Below are positions 36,422 through 45,059 of a DNA stretch of 51,611 nt, one piece after another. The notes beneath the pieces are model-generated. The model had not been told where the DNA came from, made no database searches, and saw only the letters and a program-made list of their open reading frames with translations. Each line of letters begins with the position of its first letter. Position 1 is the stretch's first letter. The stretch is from Bacillus sp. AFS059628 (GTDB lineage Bacteria > Bacillota > Bacilli > Bacillales > Bacillaceae_G). The stretch spans positions 2,876 through 54,486 of the forward strand of contig NZ_NVEC01000040.1 of the NCBI RefSeq assembly GCF_002571225.1. Direction: 5' to 3'. The position numbers and the translations under genes were made by a program.

Positions 36422-37291
36422 ATGTTTCGAGCATATATATTATTAGGTTTTACAATTTTAATCGCGCAGCTTCATATTTCAGGTAATATTACGAAGTATA
36501 TCAATATGAAGTATGCCTATTTATCAACAACAGCAGCTATTATTTTAGGATTCTTAACGATTGTTCAAATTATTATCGTTTTCCAAAAAGAACATCAAAA
36601 AGAAAAGGAACAGCACAATTGTGGTTGCGATCATAGCCATTGCGGGCATGATCATTCAAAAGATGAAAATACGTGGTGGAAAAAAGCATTTTCGTACACA
36701 TTGTTTTGTTTTCCGATAGTCACAGGATTGTTTTTCCCGATTGCAACGTTAGATTCAGATATTGTTAAGGCGAAGGGATTTCATTTTCCAGTAGCACAAG
36801 CAGAAAGTACAGATCCATTTATGACAAGGCAATTCTTAAGACCTGATACGAGCATTTATTACGGGAAAGAAGGATACCGTGGTGTAATGGAAAAAGGGAA
36901 AAAAGAGTTTGTTACGAAAGATAGTATTAATTTAAAAGATGAAGATTTTCTAAAAGGGATGGAAACAATTTATAATTATCCTGGCGAGTTTACTGGGAAA
37001 AAGTTATCTTTTAAAGGATTTGTTTTTAGAGATGATTCTTCTAAAAAAGAACAATATTTCTTATTCCGTTTCGGCATTATACATTGTGTAGCGGATTCTG
37101 GTGTATATGGTATGTTAGTGAAAAAACCAGAAGGGGTAGAGTGGAACAATGATGATTGGATTCAAGTTGAAGGAGAAATATCAACGGAATTTTATCAGCC
37201 ATTCCATGCGAACATTCCTGTTTTAGAAGTAACGAAATGGAATAAAGTTGAACAGCCGAAAGAACAATATGTATTTAGAGGAGCCGATTGA
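36422..37291 (+). CDS. ycgQ: YcgQ/TIGR03943-family partner protein
   Basis: 289 residues. Two membrane segments near the N-terminus flank a metal-binding-looking stretch (NCGCDHSHCGHDHSKDE, about residues 62-78). A third segment follows, and then a conserved extracellular domain with FRFGIIHCVADSGVYGML. It starts 3 bases after the ycgR stop, so translation is probably coupled. It is the usual partner of the DUF318 permease; the His/Cys cluster supports a metal-related role, which is inference. Confidence 0.82.
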   Translation: MFRAYILLGFTILIAQLHISGNITKYINMKYAYLSTTAAIILGFLTIVQIIIVFQKEHQKEKEQHNCGCDHSHCGHDHSKDENTWWKKAFSYTLFCFPIVTGLFFPIATLDSDIVKAKGFHFPVAQAESTDPFMTRQFLRPDTSIYYGKEGYRGVMEKGKKEFVTKDSINLKDEDFLKGMETIYNYPGEFTGKKLSFKGFVFRDDSSKKEQYFLFRFGIIHCVADSGVYGMLVKKPEGVEWNNDDWIQVEGEISTEFYQPFHANIPVLEVTKWNKVEQPKEQYVFRGAD

Positions 37292-37310
37292 TCACATCGG
37301 TTCTTTTTTA
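37279..37310 (+). terminator. terminator after ycgQ
   Basis: An 8-bp stem (GAGCCGAT with ATCGGTTC, one G-U) plus T6, overlapping the stop codon. Confidence 0.7.
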
Positions 37311-37354
37311 TGGACTAAGAGTTCTGAATGTTGTTAATATTAAACGTGTAGTGA

Positions 37355-37445
37355 TAGTAAGCTCATACTGCTCAAGTGTTAATGGGAATTGGAACTCTCA
37401 CCGAACTTCTTTGCTCCAGCCGAATTTTGTGGTGGGAGTCTTACT
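37355..37445 (+). promoter_or_regulatory. possible structured leader upstream of the thioesterase gene
   Basis: A 6-bp outer pairing (AGTAAG 37355-37360 with CTTACT 37440-37445) encloses a 9-bp helix (ACTCTCACC 37394-37402 with GGTGGGAGT 37431-37439, one G-U). The 180-base gap is more GC-rich than neighbouring spacers. It matches no riboswitch I know, and may be chance or decayed coding DNA. Confidence 0.3.
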
Positions 37446-37486
37446 GTCTGCAAATAGCGGATGAAATAATCAAAGAGGTGATAACA

Positions 37487-37993
37487 ATGACTGAAGTAAA
37501 GGGAAAAACAGCTAATGAGTCTAGAGTGTTTAAAACGAGCCGAGTATTTCCAACAGATCTAAATGATCACAATACGCTATTTGGTGGAAAGATATTAGCC
37601 GAGATGGATATGGTTGCTTCTATTTCAGCAACGAGGCATGCAAGAAAAGAATGTGTTACAGCATCTATGGATTGGGTAGATTTCTTACATCCAGTTCGCT
37701 CTTCAGATTGTGTTAGTTATGAATCCTTTGTAATTTGGACGGGTAGAACTTCTATGGAAGTATTTGTGAAGGTAGTAGCAGAAGATTTAATTTCAGGTGA
37801 GAAACGTATAGCGGCAACATCATTTGTTACTTTCGTTGCACTTAGTAAGGATAATAATCCAGTTCCAGTTCCTCGAGTAATCCCTGAAACAGAAGAAGAG
37901 AAAGAATTACATCGCATTGCTGTATTGCGTGCAGAACAACGTCATATACGTAAGGCGGAGAGTAAGAAAGTAGCTACATTACTAACTTTTTGA
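37487..37993 (+). CDS. acyl-CoA thioesterase, hotdog fold (YkhA-like)
   Basis: 168 residues. The single hotdog domain contains the catalytic region DLNDHNTLFGGKILAEMD, and SMDWVDFLHPV plus GRTSMEVFVKV follow, as in hexameric YkhA/YciA-type thioesterases that hydrolyse medium- to long-chain acyl-CoA. AGAGGTGATAACA precedes ATG 37487; the 37-codon upstream extension is rejected. Confidence 0.9.
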   Translation: MTEVKGKTANESRVFKTSRVFPTDLNDHNTLFGGKILAEMDMVASISATRHARKECVTASMDWVDFLHPVRSSDCVSYESFVIWTGRTSMEVFVKVVAEDLISGEKRIAATSFVTFVALSKDNNPVPVPRVIPETEEEKELHRIAVLRAEQRHIRKAESKKVATLLTF

Positions 37994-38047
37994 GTTGAAT
38001 ATGTAGTCGTTAAAGGTATTATAACGGACTGAAATGTTTTTCATATG

Positions 38048-38084
38048 AAAAGCGGACACCTAAAAATAGGTGTCCGCTTTTATA
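38048..38084. terminator. bidirectional terminator
   Basis: A perfect 14-bp stem (AAAAGCGGACACCT / AGGTGTCCGCTTTT) between the thioesterase and the YjcZ-like gene. Confidence 0.85.
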
Positions 38085-38119
38085 GTTTTTTCATCCACAT
38101 ATCATATGACGACAACTAC

Positions 38120-38206
38120 TTAGCAGAAGCAAGCAGCACCGACGATGATTAAGAGGATAAATAATACGACTAATAGCGCGAATCCATTACCATGTGCGAA
38201 GCCCAT
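38120..38206 (-). CDS. YjcZ-family sporulation miniprotein
   Basis: 28 residues, too short for standard gene callers. After MGFAHGNG comes one membrane helix (FALLVVLFILLIIVGAACFC), the hallmark of the YjcZ/SscA-type small spore proteins of Bacillus. A strong binding site (AAGGAGG) precedes ATG 38206. Confidence 0.85.
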   Translation of the reverse strand: MGFAHGNGFALLVVLFILLIIVGAACFC

Positions 38207-38366
38207 TGTTATTTCCTCCTTTTATTTTAAGATACAACATACAATATGCAAATGAGCTATCGTTTGATATGGACATATATCATGTAATGACATATTTTCT
38301 TGAATGATATTGTATTAAAAAAGGGAAGATATAGAAATAACAGTAAGTGGAGAAAGGAAAATATCC

Positions 38367-39551
38367 ATGAAACACTTTTTCGTTGTAATCCTTTGTTTAA
38401 TAGGTGTATTCATTTGGATGAACATCGATGTGGAAATGGGGAAAAAAATGGCTAGTGAATATGAAGTAGGACAAGTTCGATTAGGTGAATTTCAACTGTA
38501 TACGAACGGTGAAGAGTTATATACAAAACTATTTGAGGATATACGTAACGCAGAAAAGTACATATATATCCATTTTTATATTGTAGGTAAAGATGAAATA
38601 AGCAAAGAGTTTTTGCAGTTGCTCGAGAAAAAGGCATCGAGTGGAGTAGAAGTAAAATTATCAGTTGATCGAATAGGTGGATATAAGCTGAAGAAAAAGA
38701 TAATTCGTCACCTAAAAAGCAATGGTATCCAGTTTACGTTTAGTAAAAAACCTAAATTGAAACATTTATTCTATTCATTGCATCAACGAAACCATAGACG
38801 CATAGTTACGATTGATGGAAAAGTATCATATATCGGTGGCTTTAATATTGGAAAGGAGTATCTTGGACAAGATCCGAAATTTGGCCCGTGGCGTGATTAT
38901 CATGTGCGAGTCATTGGGAATGGTGCCACGGATATGGAAAGAAAATTTGCTGCTGACTGGAAAGAAGATACAGGAGAAAAAATGCCTGTACATGAGAGGT
39001 TACCTGCAATTGGAAATGTAAAATATCAATATTTATTTTCAGATGGAAAAGGGTTATGGGAAAAATATGGAGCGCTTTTAAAGCAGGCTAAAAAGTCTTT
39101 AATTATTGCTACGCCATATTTTGTACCGAGTAAAGAAATGATGAGAGAGTTAAAAGATGCATTAAACCGGGGTGTCAATGTAAAAATTCTCGTACCATTT
39201 AAAAGTGATGCAGTATTGTTAAAGCAAGCTGCCTACCCGTATTTGAGAGAGATGAACCATGCTGGAGCGGAGATCTATCAATATCGGAATGGTTTTTTTC
39301 ATGGGAAAGTAACAATCATTGATGGAGAAATTGTGGATATAGGTACAGCGAATTTTGATAATAGAAGTTTTTATTTAAATTGTGAATCTAACTGTGTCAT
39401 ATATGATAAAACAGTTGTCGCTGACGTATGGAACCGATTAAAGGAAGATTTTCGTAAATCAAAAAGATTTTCGGAAGAAGATTTTGAGAAAATTAGTAAA
39501 TGGGATTGGTTTTTAGCAAGAATAGCGAATGTTATAGCATCATATTTATAG
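38367..39551 (+). CDS. phospholipase D-family cardiolipin synthase-like protein (YwjE-like)
   Basis: 394 residues. One N-terminal membrane anchor (about 3-20) is followed by two PLD domains. The second HKD motif is intact (H312, K314, D319, in FFHGKVTIIDG). In the first, the lysine is arginine: H143, R145, D150, in NHRRIVTIDG. The architecture with a single anchor matches YwjE/ClsB rather than ClsA. It probably makes cardiolipin or another phospholipid, although the changed first motif makes catalysis uncertain. AAAGGA precedes ATG 38367. Confidence 0.82.
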   Translation: MKHFFVVILCLIGVFIWMNIDVEMGKKMASEYEVGQVRLGEFQLYTNGEELYTKLFEDIRNAEKYIYIHFYIVGKDEISKEFLQLLEKKASSGVEVKLSVDRIGGYKLKKKIIRHLKSNGIQFTFSKKPKLKHLFYSLHQRNHRRIVTIDGKVSYIGGFNIGKEYLGQDPKFGPWRDYHVRVIGNGATDMERKFAADWKEDTGEKMPVHERLPAIGNVKYQYLFSDGKGLWEKYGALLKQAKKSLIIATPYFVPSKEMMRELKDALNRGVNVKILVPFKSDAVLLKQAAYPYLREMNHAGAEIYQYRNGFFHGKVTIIDGEIVDIGTANFDNRSFYLNCESNCVIYDKTVVADVWNRLKEDFRKSKRFSEEDFEKISKWDWFLARIANVIASYL

Positions 39552-39582
39552 CATATAGACAAAAGAGAAGGGAGATACTTTC

Positions 39583-40041
39583 GTGGATTGTATGAAAGAA
39601 CTAATGAGGTATAATTATATGCTTATATATAAGGTTGGAGAGTATACAGGCAAGGTAAGAGACGAAGAATTAAAGGGGCTATTACAGCAACATTTACCAT
39701 ATATGTTGCAAGCATATAATGAACAAGTGAATTTTCAAGAAGGAGAGAATGTACAGCATATAACTTGTGAACCAATTTCATTTCATTTTCATGAAATGGA
39801 AAAGGAAATTGATAGTAAATATACAGGAGATGTCCATATTGCAACTTGTTATATTTCGTATTTAAAACGGTTAGCATTAAAGTTTGCTCAAGTGGCAGTT
39901 GAAGTTGCGAATCCAGAATTCCGCTCGTTTTTAGAAAATTGTTTCCTGAAAATGAATCGTTATGCCTATAGTGTATGGCAATATGTTGTGAAGAAAGAGT
40001 ATAAAATTAAACATGTATATGAAAATGAGAAGTTTGCATAA
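39583..40041 (+). CDS. CotF-like spore coat protein
   Basis: 152 residues, helical, ferritin-like. The C-terminal FRSFLENCFLKMNRYAYSVW followed by QYVVKKEY matches the Coat_F family. The start is GTG 39583, 8 bases after GGGAG; ATG 39592 is a possible alternative. It probably joins the spore coat. Spaced 31 bases after the PLD gene, possibly co-transcribed. Confidence 0.7.
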   Translation: MDCMKELMRYNYMLIYKVGEYTGKVRDEELKGLLQQHLPYMLQAYNEQVNFQEGENVQHITCEPISFHFHEMEKEIDSKYTGDVHIATCYISYLKRLALKFAQVAVEVANPEFRSFLENCFLKMNRYAYSVWQYVVKKEYKIKHVYENEKFA

Positions 40042-40042
40042 G

Positions 40043-40078
40043 AAACTAAGGCGGAAAGATGCGCGCCTTAGTTTTTTC
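40043..40078 (+). terminator. terminator after the CotF-like gene
   Basis: An 11-bp stem (AAACTAAGGCG / CGCCTTAGTTT) plus T-run. Confidence 0.85.
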
Positions 40079-40224
40079 TTTTCATAGAGAAAAAACTAGA
40101 TGTATATCTTTATTATCAGAAAATTTACAAATATTTACCGTTTATTTACTGTTTTTCAATCTTTCCTTTAAAAATAGAGAGTAATATGGGATTGTACATA
40201 TTCTATCTAAAGGAGGAAACGCAA

Positions 40225-40404
40225 ATGAACAAATGGGTTAAATCATTAACTGCTATGGCACTTGCAAGTTCTTTATTAATGGTAGGTTGTAGTAAAGGTG
40301 AGGACAAGAAGAAAGAAGACGATACAACAACACAACAAGAGGACAAAAAGGATAAAGAAACAAGTGGAACTGAGAAGTCTACGGATTCTAAAGAAAAGAA
40401 ATAA
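40225..40404 (+). CDS. small charged lipoprotein
   Basis: 59 residues. The signal peptide ends in the lipobox LMVGC (C22). The mature part is almost entirely lysine, aspartate, glutamate, threonine and serine, so probably disordered at the membrane surface. AAGGAGG precedes ATG 40225; the longer frame is rejected. Function unknown. Confidence 0.75.
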   Translation: MNKWVKSLTAMALASSLLMVGCSKGEDKKKEDDTTTQQEDKKDKETSGTEKSTDSKEKK

Positions 40405-40410
40405 TAATTA

Positions 40411-40443
40411 GAGCTTCCTCTTATATAAGAGGAAGCTTTTTTG
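40411..40443 (+). terminator. terminator after the small lipoprotein gene
   Basis: A 12-bp stem (AGCTTCCTCTTA with its complement) plus T-run. Confidence 0.85.
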
Positions 40444-40501
40444 TTGTAAATTGATTGAGATTATTGAAAAATAGAGGAAGAATGAAAGAGGGGGAAAACA
40501 A

Positions 40502-41122
40502 GTGAAAGTATGTATATTAGGAGCAACAGGTCGAGTAGGTTCAAATATAATTGAATTGGCATTAAAGGATTCAGTTGAAGTGACTGCATTAGCACGTGAT
40601 ATAAATAGAATAGAAATACAACATGAAAGGTTACGAGTAATAGAAGGGAATGTACTAAATGAAAATGATATACAGAAAGCGATAGAAGGAAGCGATATAG
40701 TAATAAGCGCACTTGGGACGGATCAAAATGGGACGTTAGCGAGGAGTATGCCACAAATTATAAAGAAAATGGAAGAAGAAGGAGTTCATAAAATCATTAC
40801 AATAGGAACAGCCGGTATTTTACAAGCGAGAACAAATCTAAATTTATATCGTTTTCAATCAACGGAATCAAGAAGGAAGACAACAACAGCAGCAGAAGAT
40901 CATTTAGCTGCATATAAGTTACTGAGTAGTAGTAATTTATGTTGGACGGTCGTTTGTCCGACGCATTTAATAGACGGTGATGTGACAGGGGTATATCGAA
41001 CAGAAAAAGATGTATTGCCAGAAGGAGGAGCGAAAATAACAGTTGGTGATACAGCACAATTTACGTGGAATCTGTGTAGGGAAAACCAATATGAGAATAG
41101 CCGAGTAGGTATTTCCTATTAA
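40502..41122 (+). CDS. NAD(P)-binding oxidoreductase (atypical SDR)
   Basis: 206 residues. GATGRVG at residues 7-13 is the nucleotide loop; DIVISALGT and IITIGTAGI are the later strands. It resembles the NmrA/biliverdin-reductase-B-like atypical SDRs. No substrate can be inferred. The start is GTG 40502 after GAGGGGGA. Converges with the DUF456 gene. Confidence 0.78.
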   Translation: MKVCILGATGRVGSNIIELALKDSVEVTALARDINRIEIQHERLRVIEGNVLNENDIQKAIEGSDIVISALGTDQNGTLARSMPQIIKKMEEEGVHKIITIGTAGILQARTNLNLYRFQSTESRRKTTTAAEDHLAAYKLLSSSNLCWTVVCPTHLIDGDVTGVYRTEKDVLPEGGAKITVGDTAQFTWNLCRENQYENSRVGISY

Positions 41123-41148
41123 AAAACCATCCCGAAATTGGGATGGTT
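41119..41148 (-). terminator. terminator between convergent genes
   Basis: A 9-bp stem (AACCATCCC / GGGATGGTT) with T6 on the minus strand. Confidence 0.75.
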
Positions 41149-41629
41149 AAAAGACGATATAACATATAAATATGATAATCATAATGATTTGGAGAATGGC
41201 TTTTGCTACTGTACTGCTTAAAAAACCAACTACAGTAGCAACTCCTACTAGAAAGGCGTCTTTTGGCGCTTTTTTATGCATGAGTTCTGTCATAAATACC
41301 GATAAGAACGGTATGATAATTAAACCGAATGGTGGGAAGAAGAAAGATCCGACAATGATAGAAATCATACCGACACGTTCTCCCCATTTAGAACTTCCAT
41401 ATTTTTTTAAGAAATATCCATTTGCAATAAAATCAGCAACGAAAATGAATAGTGTGAAAATGACTTGAATAATCCAAAAGGAAGTTGTGAGTTCTCCGCC
41501 ATTTATACCGAAATGGTAAATGAAATATCCAGCCCAAACAGCGAGGATGCCTGGAATGATAGGGTAAATAAAGGCGAGAAATGAAACAATGAAACAGGCG
41601 ATGATACAGATTGTTAATAATACTGTCAC
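41147..41629 (-). CDS. DUF456 membrane protein
   Basis: 160 residues, four or five membrane helices. The N-terminal PIIPGILAVWAGYFIYHFG and the GMISIIVGSFFFPPFGLI repeat-like helices match DUF456. Function unknown. The start is GTG 41629, one base after the stop of the upstream CNNM/CorC gene, so it is translationally coupled to it. Confidence 0.8.
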   Translation of the reverse strand: MTVLLTICIIACFIVSFLAFIYPIIPGILAVWAGYFIYHFGINGGELTTSFWIIQVIFTLFIFVADFIANGYFLKKYGSSKWGERVGMISIIVGSFFFPPFGLIIIPFLSVFMTELMHKKAPKDAFLVGVATVVGFLSSTVAKAILQIIMIIIFICYIVF

Positions 41630-41630
41630 T

Positions 41631-42938
41631 TTATAACTCCTTCTTCGTGTCTAATTTATGTACTGCAATTTTTTTCACTTGATGTCCATCGAGTTCTAGT
41701 GCTTTAAACTGAAAACCGGCAAATTCAATGGAATAACCAGCCTCAATATTTAAGTCCACTGCTTGAGAGAGGAGCCAGCCTCCAATTGTATCTAAATCGC
41801 TATCATCAATATGTAGGCCAAACATATCATTCACTTCAGAAATGAGCACTTTCCCATCTAACACAGTAAGCTTCGGCGTACGCTTTTCAATCATAGGTGA
41901 TTCATCTGTATCAAACTCATCTTGAATTTCTCCAATGATTTCTTCAAGAATATCCTCCATTGTTAAAAGTCCCGCAGTACCACCATATTCATCCATAACA
42001 ATTGCCATTTGAACGCGATTCTTTTGTAAATGAACTAACGTTTTGCGAATGGGAACAGTTTCAAATACAGTTAGTACTGGATGTATGTAAGATTCAAGTG
42101 GCTTATGAATGCCTTTCGTTTGATCGTGAAATACTTCTTTCGTATTGATCATACCGATAATATCATCTTTATCTTTTTCAATGATAGGATAGCGTGTATA
42201 CTTTTCAGTTGCAACGATATCCATATTTTCTTCTAACGTATTTTCAGTAGATAAGCAAATCATTTCTGTACGAGGGACCATAATTTCTTTTGCAACTCGG
42301 TCGTCAAATTCAAAAATATTATTTACATATTTATATTCGGTTTGATTTATTTCACCGCTTTTGAAACTTTCCCCTAAAATAAGTCGTAGTTCCTCTTCAG
42401 AATGGGCAAGTTCATTTTCTTTCGCAGGCTCTAAACCGAGTAGTTTTGTGAAAAAGATAGCTGTACTATTTAGTAGCCAAATGAATGGATACATAATTTT
42501 ATCAAATAAGATAAGTGGCCGTGCAAACTTTAGTGTGATTGCTTCTGCTTTTTGAATTGCGAAAGACTTTGGAACTAATTCACCTAATACAACATGGAAA
42601 AATGTAATAACACTAAAAGCAATAATAAACGATAAAGTATTCGCCATTGTTCCAGTAATATTAATTTTTTCAAATAGTGGTCGTAATAAATGTTCCACAG
42701 TCGGTTCACCAAGCCAACCAAGCCCTAAAGAAGTAATTGTAATTCCGAGCTGACAAGCTGATAAATAAACGTCTAAATTAGATATGACACTTCTTGCAGC
42801 TAAAGCTTGTTTATTGCCTTCATTTGCAAGCTGGTCAATTCGACTTTTTCGTACTTTTACAACAGCGAACTCTGATGCAACGAAAAAGCCGGAAATAAGG
42901 ATAAGTATAAAGATGAGAAAAATATTTAATATGTCCAA
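41631..42938 (-). CDS. CNNM/CorC-type hemolysin-family transporter
   Basis: 435 residues. An N-terminal DUF21 membrane domain (about 1-190) is followed by a CBS pair (about 205-335, with MDEYGGTAGLLTMEDILEEI) and a C-terminal CorC_HlyC domain. The family exports or senses Mg2+ or related ions. The likely start is TTG 42938; in frame, a TAG lies three codons upstream, so no longer start is possible. The strongest binding site nearby (AGGAGGTGA, 42974-42982) is 35 bases away and only a weak AGAGAA is adjacent. Coupled to the DUF456 gene. Confidence 0.85.
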   Translation of the reverse strand: MDILNIFLIFILILISGFFVASEFAVVKVRKSRIDQLANEGNKQALAARSVISNLDVYLSACQLGITITSLGLGWLGEPTVEHLLRPLFEKINITGTMANTLSFIIAFSVITFFHVVLGELVPKSFAIQKAEAITLKFARPLILFDKIMYPFIWLLNSTAIFFTKLLGLEPAKENELAHSEEELRLILGESFKSGEINQTEYKYVNNIFEFDDRVAKEIMVPRTEMICLSTENTLEENMDIVATEKYTRYPIIEKDKDDIIGMINTKEVFHDQTKGIHKPLESYIHPVLTVFETVPIRKTLVHLQKNRVQMAIVMDEYGGTAGLLTMEDILEEIIGEIQDEFDTDESPMIEKRTPKLTVLDGKVLISEVNDMFGLHIDDSDLDTIGGWLLSQAVDLNIEAGYSIEFAGFQFKALELDGHQVKKIAVHKLDTKKEL

Positions 42939-43106
42939 GTGTGTTCTCTATTCCGTATCTGGGAATAAAGATGTCACCTCCTGCAATTATGTTATACTTT
43001 TATAATAAATCCAAACGAAAAGAATAGTCAAAGAAAAAGGGTAAATATTGGTATGTTTCTGCAATAGTTTTTGAATGTGCTGTTATTTTGTCCGCTATAC
43101 AAAAGG

Positions 43107-43141
43107 AATAACCCCCTACTTTCAGATTATAGAGGGTTATT
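43107..43141 (-). terminator. terminator after the permease-like gene
   Basis: An imperfect stem (AATAACCC with GGGTTATT) just past the stop codon. The T-run is weak. Confidence 0.5.
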
Positions 43142-43146
43142 TCAAA

Positions 43147-44016
43147 TTAAGGTTTTGGAATACTTCTCGTTAAAGCGTATGATTGTTGTGTAACGTGGTT
43201 TGTCGTCCATAGTGTTTGAAGGAACGAGAGTATGCAATACGGAATATACAAAAGTAATAAGCTAATTGTAACAATAATAGGTGCATTTCCGCCAAATTGA
43301 ACGATAAATTGCAATAGTCCGCTTGCATGAAAAACGCATTCCATAAAAACGAATGAAAGAATAATGGAACCTAAAATGGATTTATGATTCGAAGTTAGCG
43401 CCAAAAATAATGTATCAACAAGGAAAGAAGATTGTTTTATCTCATATTCATTTGTGTTACTTAAGAACGGAATCCATTTTTTTATGGCTTGCATAACGAT
43501 AATCATAGAAGTACTACAAACGATGATAAAAGATGAGTAGTAAGGAAGTTTTATAAATTTTGCGATGTATAGGAGTAGTAATAAGACTGAGCATTGTAAT
43601 AATACAGTACAAAAAGAGTAAGGTATCCATCTTAATAAGGAAGTGAACTTTTTAACCGAATGAGGTGCTTTAAAAAATAAATGGCCGATCCCTAAACTGA
43701 TGAAGAATCCAATCGCAAGAGTAAAGGTAAAACGAACAATCGATAAAAAATATACTTCCCATATGTAAGGGAATAACGGTGTTGAATGATTTGAAGTATG
43801 TACCATCTGATTTACTGAGAAAAAGATAGATTCATGCATCCAATCAATCTTTGGAATTGTCATAGAAGAAAGTTGTGCGAAGTTATGAAAAATGCTTATA
43901 AAGCCAGTTATGTAAGAGTATTTATTTGTAATGAATAAAGCCGGAATAGGACTGATGATAAATATAATGAGAACACCAATGATAAATTTACATATATGTG
44001 AGCCCAATAAAGACAT
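43147..44016 (-). CDS. permease-like membrane protein (DppB/OppB-like)
   Basis: 289 residues with five or six membrane helices. The C-terminal stretch HASGLLQFIVQFGGNAPIIV resembles the cytoplasmic-loop region of peptide ABC permeases of the DppB type. No partner permease, ATPase or binding protein is adjacent, so the assignment is weak. TAGGTGA precedes ATG 44016. Confidence 0.5.
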   Translation of the reverse strand: MSLLGSHICKFIIGVLIIFIISPIPALFITNKYSYITGFISIFHNFAQLSSMTIPKIDWMHESIFFSVNQMVHTSNHSTPLFPYIWEVYFLSIVRFTFTLAIGFFISLGIGHLFFKAPHSVKKFTSLLRWIPYSFCTVLLQCSVLLLLLYIAKFIKLPYYSSFIIVCSTSMIIVMQAIKKWIPFLSNTNEYEIKQSSFLVDTLFLALTSNHKSILGSIILSFVFMECVFHASGLLQFIVQFGGNAPIIVTISLLLLYIPYCILSFLQTLWTTNHVTQQSYALTRSIPKP

Positions 44017-44167
44017 GTAATCACCTACTCTTAGAATATTCAGAAAATTCTTATTCTTATTTTAGCTTTTTTCAGAGTAAGTTACAATATATTTTTCGTA
44101 AAGAAGTTTAGTATTGTAGTGGATAGAATTGAATGGAACGTGAATAAATTATGACAAGAAAATGAAT

Positions 44168-44182
44168 AATTTTCAGAAAAGT
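44168..44182. promoter_or_regulatory. CodY-like box 1
   Basis: AATTTTCAGAAAAGT matches the CodY motif AATTTTCWGAAAATT at 14 of 15 positions. Confidence 0.65.
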
Positions 44183-44198
44183 AAAATAAATTATTTAT

Positions 44199-44213
44199 TT
44201 TTTTCTGAAAATA
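44199..44213. promoter_or_regulatory. CodY-like box 2
   Basis: TTTTTTCTGAAAATA matches the CodY motif at 12 of 15 positions and touches a TATAAT (-10) at 44212-44217. Confidence 0.5.
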
Positions 44214-44260
44214 TAATATAGTTATGGCACAGAAAGTATTTTAACATAAGGAGGCTGTTT

Positions 44261-44908
44261 ATGAGGATTAAAGGGAATTATGTGCCGAAAAGGGAAGTTT
44301 TATTTTGTTCAAGTTCAATTACGATAGGGGAAGCACTGGAGCATTTAAATAAAACTGGCTATCGTTGTGTACCAGTTTTAGATGAAAAAAAAGAGAAATA
44401 TTTAGGGAATGTATACAAAGTAGATATTCTAGAATATAAAGGTTCACTGGAAGAGAGTGTAGTACAATTATTAAACGATAAAGAAGGTTATGTCAGAGAA
44501 GATTCTTCGTTCTTTAAAGTATTTTTTACAATAAAAAAATTACCATATTTATCAGTAGTTGATGAAAAAGGCATCTTTCTTGGAATTTTAACGCATAAAA
44601 AAGTTTTCGAGTTATTAGAAGATGCATGGGGCGTTCATTCTAGTAAATATTCTGTCATGATTGGGACACAGGATTATAATGGGGCCATTCAAAAATTATC
44701 GACAGTATTAAAAAAATATGCAGGTATCCAAAGTTTAATGACTTTTGATAATGATGCTTTATTAGTTCGTAGAATTATGTTTACATTAGGAGAAGAGTTT
44801 AACGACGGTGAATTAGATACATTATTGAAAGATTTAGAAGATCATGGATTTAGAGTTGTGTATGTGGAAGAGATGAAAAATCCACGTGAAGTTGAAACGA
44901 TAGAGTAA
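44261..44908 (+). CDS. CBS-pair protein with ACT-like C-terminus (CbpA-like)
   Basis: 215 residues. A CBS pair (about 1-125; VPVLDEKKEKYLGNVYKVDI, LSVVDEKGIFLGILTHKKVF) is followed by an ACT-like domain (about 130-205, IQSLMTFDNDALLVRRIMF). The layout resembles the Listeria c-di-AMP-binding protein CbpA, from memory. A ligand such as c-di-AMP or AMP is likely but not proven. AAGGAGG precedes ATG 44261. Two CodY-like boxes at the promoter suggest repression in rich medium. Confidence 0.75.
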   Translation: MRIKGNYVPKREVLFCSSSITIGEALEHLNKTGYRCVPVLDEKKEKYLGNVYKVDILEYKGSLEESVVQLLNDKEGYVREDSSFFKVFFTIKKLPYLSVVDEKGIFLGILTHKKVFELLEDAWGVHSSKYSVMIGTQDYNGAIQKLSTVLKKYAGIQSLMTFDNDALLVRRIMFTLGEEFNDGELDTLLKDLEDHGFRVVYVEEMKNPREVETIE

Positions 44909-44909
44909 T

Positions 44910-44951
44910 ATGCAAAAGCCATCTAATTTTATGTTGGATGGCTTTTGCATG
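44910..44951 (+). terminator. terminator after the CBS gene
   Basis: A 14-17-bp stem (ATGCAAAAGCCATC with its complement). Confidence 0.85.
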
Positions 44952-45044
44952 TTATGCAAGTAAAGTTATTTGAAAATAACGATAGGATGAAAGTTGAAAT
45001 TATAACAATATTTGTGCAAAAGAATAAAAAATGTAGATAATTTG

Positions 45045-45059
45045 GATTTTCAAAAAAAT
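45045..45059. promoter_or_regulatory. weak CodY-like box upstream of brnQ
   Basis: GATTTTCAAAAAAAT matches the CodY motif at 12 of 15 positions. brnQ-type genes are known CodY targets, but the match is modest. Confidence 0.4.
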
